From positions 1 to 64,000 of the forward strand of contig JANQPG010000050.1 in NCBI GenBank assembly GCA_028289545.1: a stretch of DNA of 64,000 bases, in the 5' to 3' direction. Source of the DNA: Woeseiaceae bacterium. Its GTDB lineage: Bacteria; Pseudomonadota; Gammaproteobacteria; Steroidobacterales; Woeseiaceae. Positions 62,001 to 64,000 of the stretch are shown in pieces. The stretch's first letter is position 1, and the number at the start of each line of letters is the position of its first letter. The translations under genes and the position numbers were made by a program. Below the pieces are notes generated by a model. That model ran no database searches. It was not told the origin of the DNA and saw nothing but the letters and a program-made list of their open reading frames with translations.

Positions 62001-63620
62001 CTTGTGCGTGCGGCGCGCCTCCTCGGCAATATCGGCAAACTCGTTGACGATCGAGTCGTACAGGGCGTCGAAGATCAGCAGGTTGACGAACGTACTTGTC
62101 AGCGCCTCGCGCAGGCCGGTATCGAAAACGACGTCTCGCACCGTCACTTCGTTGGCGGCTATGTCATCGACCCGCTCGCTCGGGATTTCGCGGGCCCGGC
62201 TCGCAAGCAGTTCGATCAAGCGGCGAAAATTGTAGGGCGACGAAGTTTTCCATCGATTGTAAAGGTACAGGCCGATGCGAAAACACAGATCGACGCGAGC
62301 GTTTTCGAAGTTTCTCTGCGGCTCGCCGAGCAAAATGGCCGTCAGCCTGTTGCGCTCCTTGTCGAGCCCCTCCTTGCGCTGCCGGTAGTTCTTGAGGGCC
62401 TTCGCCAGCGGTTCGTTGTAGACGATCCGGTCCGGATCCTCCAGCCATTCGTCGAAGGCTTTCTCGCGCAGGTTCTGGGTCCGCTGCTCCAGGTCGCCCG
62501 CCGGTATTTCGACGTCCGCCAGGCGGCCGTAGGTCTCGATCGTCGAGGTCCGTATCCGGCGCCGCAAACCGACGTAGCGCAGATGCCGCATACTCAGGCC
62601 AAACACGTCCGGCACGGCCCGCTTGGCGTCGGCGAACGAAAACGCCGACATCGACTTGACCTGTTCGAGTTCGGGCGGCGGATTGAGGTAGCGGCCCACC
62701 GCGCGATCGTACTGGCGAAGCACGACGGGCTCCTGCGCCGCAAAGTTGCGCGACGACTGTTCGATCGATTCGATGGCGCTGCAGATCGCCGCCTGCAGCC
62801 GCGAAATGTCGGGGTCGGCATCGTCGGGTGCATAATCGACAACGCCGTCAACGACGCCTTTGCTCAAAAGCTCGTAGGACGACAAACCCACGTAGCGCGC
62901 ACACTCCTGCCAGGACAGGTTGAACTTGCGCGCAATGCTCGCGAGCCCCTTGGGCTGTATGGTGTTGAACACGGCGCTGCGCACGCACAGCAGTACGTTG
63001 GTGGCGGCAAGCGGAATCGCACCGCCCGAGTAGCCGAGTCCATAGACGATGCCCACGGTTGCCACCTGCAGATTGCACATTTCGGCGAGCAGCCGGGAAA
63101 TCGTATGTGCCTGATTGTTGCCGTTGGCCTCCGCGCCGGCGTCGGCGCCGGGTGTGTCCATGAAGGTTACGACGGGCATCGACAGGTCGCCGTAGCCGCG
63201 CACGAGCTGCGCTGCCTGCTCGTGGTGCTCCGGCCCCCAGACGCCGTTGTTAATTTCACGATCCTGGGCGATGAAGCCGACGCGGCGGGTGCCCGAATCG
63301 AAGACCAGATCGATTTCGGCGGCATACAGCGGCCCGTTGCTCACGTCGACGATGAGCTTGCCCTTGAGCTGGTTGACGACTTCCCTTGCGCTGCTGCGCG
63401 ACGGCAGCTCGGCCGGCTCCAGCACCTGGCTAATGTAGTCATCGACAGCCAGCGCCTGTAGCTCTTCGGCCCGGGCGTTGCAGAACTCGGGCTTGAGCAA
63501 CGCCTCGATCGGCGTACTTACACTAGGCGGACGGTTGCCTGGAAATACGGAATAATCGCGGGCATCGTGTTCGGCCTTGCCGAACATCTCGTCCGGCAGC
63601 CACTCTTTGTTGTTAGTCAA
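59064..63620 (-). CDS. Single-chain multidomain acyl-CoA carboxylase
   Basis: 1518 aa. Domains in order: carboxyltransferase alpha-like (about 80-280; VVTFMDTPGAD, GLGYSGGAIPLAATN), a long helical region (300-690), carboxyltransferase beta-like (700-900; IAFVSSGGMQTKEG, GDCTGGSQASFVTHP, no zinc ribbon), biotin carboxylase (944-1400; ATP-grasp GGGGKGIK at about 1108, EMNTRLQVEHPVTE), and a biotin carrier domain with biotinyl Lys1469 in IEAMKMF. It should carboxylate acetyl-CoA or a longer acyl-CoA. Putting the alpha-type transferase before the beta-type, and both before the biotin carboxylase, is unlike the usual CTbeta-CTalpha fusion. Confidence 0.9.
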   Translation of the reverse strand: MTNNKEWLPDEMFGKAEHDARDYSVFPGNRPPSVSTPIEALLKPEFCNARAEELQALAVDDYISQVLEPAELPSRSSAREVVNQLKGKLIVDVSNGPLYAAEIDLVFDSGTRRVGFIAQDREINNGVWGPEHHEQAAQLVRGYGDLSMPVVTFMDTPGADAGAEANGNNQAHTISRLLAEMCNLQVATVGIVYGLGYSGGAIPLAATNVLLCVRSAVFNTIQPKGLASIARKFNLSWQECARYVGLSSYELLSKGVVDGVVDYAPDDADPDISRLQAAICSAIESIEQSSRNFAAQEPVVLRQYDRAVGRYLNPPPELEQVKSMSAFSFADAKRAVPDVFGLSMRHLRYVGLRRRIRTSTIETYGRLADVEIPAGDLEQRTQNLREKAFDEWLEDPDRIVYNEPLAKALKNYRQRKEGLDKERNRLTAILLGEPQRNFENARVDLCFRIGLYLYNRWKTSSPYNFRRLIELLASRAREIPSERVDDIAANEVTVRDVVFDTGLREALTSTFVNLLIFDALYDSIVNEFADIAEEARRTHKISQELLHSLLDRSLAGAAQQVKGDAETGETGRFLAANADAFSDWIRYFVRFNGRGAFLKDVEEWKRVAFTRLSDALLVLITFMFESLIPDFLKAQEGRGNYEGAIKPTRIGKRKDFWNQLDIAYNDVLVQRVIDTHKARKLTGVEAIRDRFFRDFEELDGNLMTADPVGFPGFRLSVERALEKGQTPCGVVTGIANLAFGPGTRVGVLISNVGFQAGAFDMASSEKLSRLLSECVEQRLPVIAFVSSGGMQTKEGPSALFAMAVSNDRITRFVRDNDLPVVVFGFGDCTGGSQASFVTHPMAQTYYFSGTNMPFAGRVVVPSFLPSQSIVSNYLSTNPGSMRGLVKHPFAETLDQELRAVDPGIPVPTETVEKVIERVFRGSWLPEAVTGDDDDEPDGRHLMGPIDRVLIHARGCTAVKLTRIAKRRGTSVVLVQSDPDMDSVAADLLGEGDEVISLGGQTPDESYLNAMSVFSIAARVGATALHPGIGFLSENEEFARACRDRDINFVGPWARNMAVMGNKSNAINTALSHSVPVVPGSHGILTSAAATAQVAEETGYPVLLKAVHGGGGKGIKVVRTPDEIRESFMTVYAEAKSAFGNGDLYLEKFVESLRHIEVQILRDSHGNTMILGLRDCSVQRNNQKVLEESESTMLPADLEEAAYAHARQLADAIDYLGAGTVEFIYDLPNNALYFMEMNTRLQVEHPVTEWTTGISIVDEQFRIAEGESIAGLEINRRGYAIEARITAEKGARDADGEIDFVPTPGKLSRCVFPANDNVEIIATIAEGKTVSPFYDSLVAQVIAYGDNREDGVRKLKAYLESIEIRGICTNIPLLTRVLEDPVFVKGDFDTGYLPEFLRRTDADAMLEEMEATGAGGEQVSIAIEGSSELKVLSPQTGIFYSTASPSDPPYANPGDKVTVDQTLCQIEAMKMFTSVSLASFNGDVELYPAAKRYRVVRVNQVNGAQVNAGDLLFVVKPVK

Positions 63621-63718
63621 ACGCGTCTTAACCCGGCGGGCACCGCCCGCGTTGATGATCCAGCGGGCATTCTACATTGTGCAAAGGTTGGCGACACGTG
63701 CGCCGGATGGTGAGCGGC

Positions 63719-64000
63719 CTAATTCGAATCCTGGCGCCAGATCTCCACCGTGTTCGAGGCCGGCTCCTCGATGATGATGCTGCCCTTGCGGCACGGATAC
63801 ACGTCTCTGCCTTCTTCGCACTCCGGCACGACGCCCAGGCGCTCCTGATGTGCCGTCTCCAGAAAATCGGCCTGAACCTGCTCGCGGCTCGGCGGCTGGT
63901 AGTCGTCGCGTCCCGCGGAGGCCGCGTTCACCGCGGCCAGGCTTGAAAAACTCTCGCGCTGCCGCGCCGTCGCGACGCAGCGGGTGGCATCGGCATTGAT
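63719..64000 (-). CDS. 3' end of an unrecognised gene
   Basis: The frame is open from the right edge for 93 residues and ends ...EPASNTVEIWRQDSN-stop. It is hydrophilic, with two Cys in PECEEGRDVYPCRKG, and carries no membrane segment. An internal GTG at 63931 is possible but has no good ribosome binding site, and the upstream codons continue the same frame, so the gene is probably truncated by the window. No family is recognised. The 98 bases between it and the carboxylase start are empty. Confidence 0.5.
   Translation of the reverse strand: MNADATRCVATARQRESFSSLAAVNAASAGRDDYQPPSREQVQADFLETAHQERLGVVPECEEGRDVYPCRKGSIIIEEPASNTVEIWRQDSN

Noticed and set aside
60300..63461. A 1053-codon open frame on the plus strand
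   Set aside because: It is antisense to the acyl-CoA carboxylase gene, is Arg/His-rich, has no recognisable domain and arises from codon bias of the true gene.

Overview
The window is one long, GC-rich, densely packed piece of a chromosome from an aerobic anoxygenic phototrophic proteobacterium. The class is most likely Gammaproteobacteria. This is inferred from the combination of acsF, the bchFNBHLM-lhaA-puhA block, the DUF3450/ExbB/ExbD/TonB operon, PhaR-type PHA regulation and a large TonB-dependent receptor; it is not proven by a marker gene. No rRNA, tRNA, CRISPR array or insertion sequence was recognised.

Positions 1-34362 are a photosynthesis gene cluster. On the minus strand, from right to left, crtE-crtF-bchC-bchX-bchY-bchZ-pufQ-pufB form a superoperon that runs off the left edge (pufB is cut at base 1). 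crtC points the other way, and a small membrane ORF and crtB follow. Next is a minus-strand run, read from 27674 down to about 8700: bchF-bchN-bchB-bchH-bchL-bchM-lhaA-puhA-puhBC(fused)-acsF-puhE-bchI-bchD-bchO-crtB. Many of its neighbours overlap by 1-4 bases. At 27.9-34.4 kb, plus-strand genes encode the B12-type antirepressor PpaA/AerR, the repressor PpsR/CrtJ, and bchG-bch2-bchP-tspO. Together they supply Mg-chelation, ring closure, the DPOR and COR reductases, esterification and reduction of the phytyl tail, reaction-centre H and assembly factors, part of spirilloxanthin-type carotenoid synthesis, and the regulators. crtI, crtD and the other puf genes are not in the window. Paired PpsR-type palindromes sit at the bchC, crtE/crtC and bchG promoters, always with an 8-bp gap.

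At 34.4-44.1 kb an HMG-CoA-synthase-family gene abuts the cluster. It is followed by an overlapping DNA-repair trio (ATP-dependent ligase, Lhr helicase, Nei-type glycosylase) and an outer-membrane barrel protein. At 44.1-49.0 kb is a six-gene minus-strand TonB energiser operon (DUF3450, large ExbB, small ExbB, ExbD, TonB, TPR). At 49.2-51.1 kb are a metallo-beta-lactamase-fold hydrolase, a hemolysin-III protein and a 67-aa unknown. At 51.4-55.5 kb is a polyhydroxyalkanoate locus (phasin, PhaR, PhaC, thiolase) with two apparent PhaR boxes on the phasin promoter. At 55.6-64 kb are a TonB-dependent receptor, a DUF1905 protein, a 1518-aa single-chain acyl-CoA carboxylase with an unusual domain order, and the 3' end of an unrecognised gene.

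The observations most worth following are the PuhB-PuhC fusion, the HMG-CoA-synthase-like gene beside the cluster, the CTalpha-CTbeta-BC-BCCP single-chain carboxylase, a PpsR that keeps Cys424 but has no partner cysteine in the linker, and short decayed second copies of gene 3' ends directly after three genes (crtC, the barrel protein and the TonB receptor).
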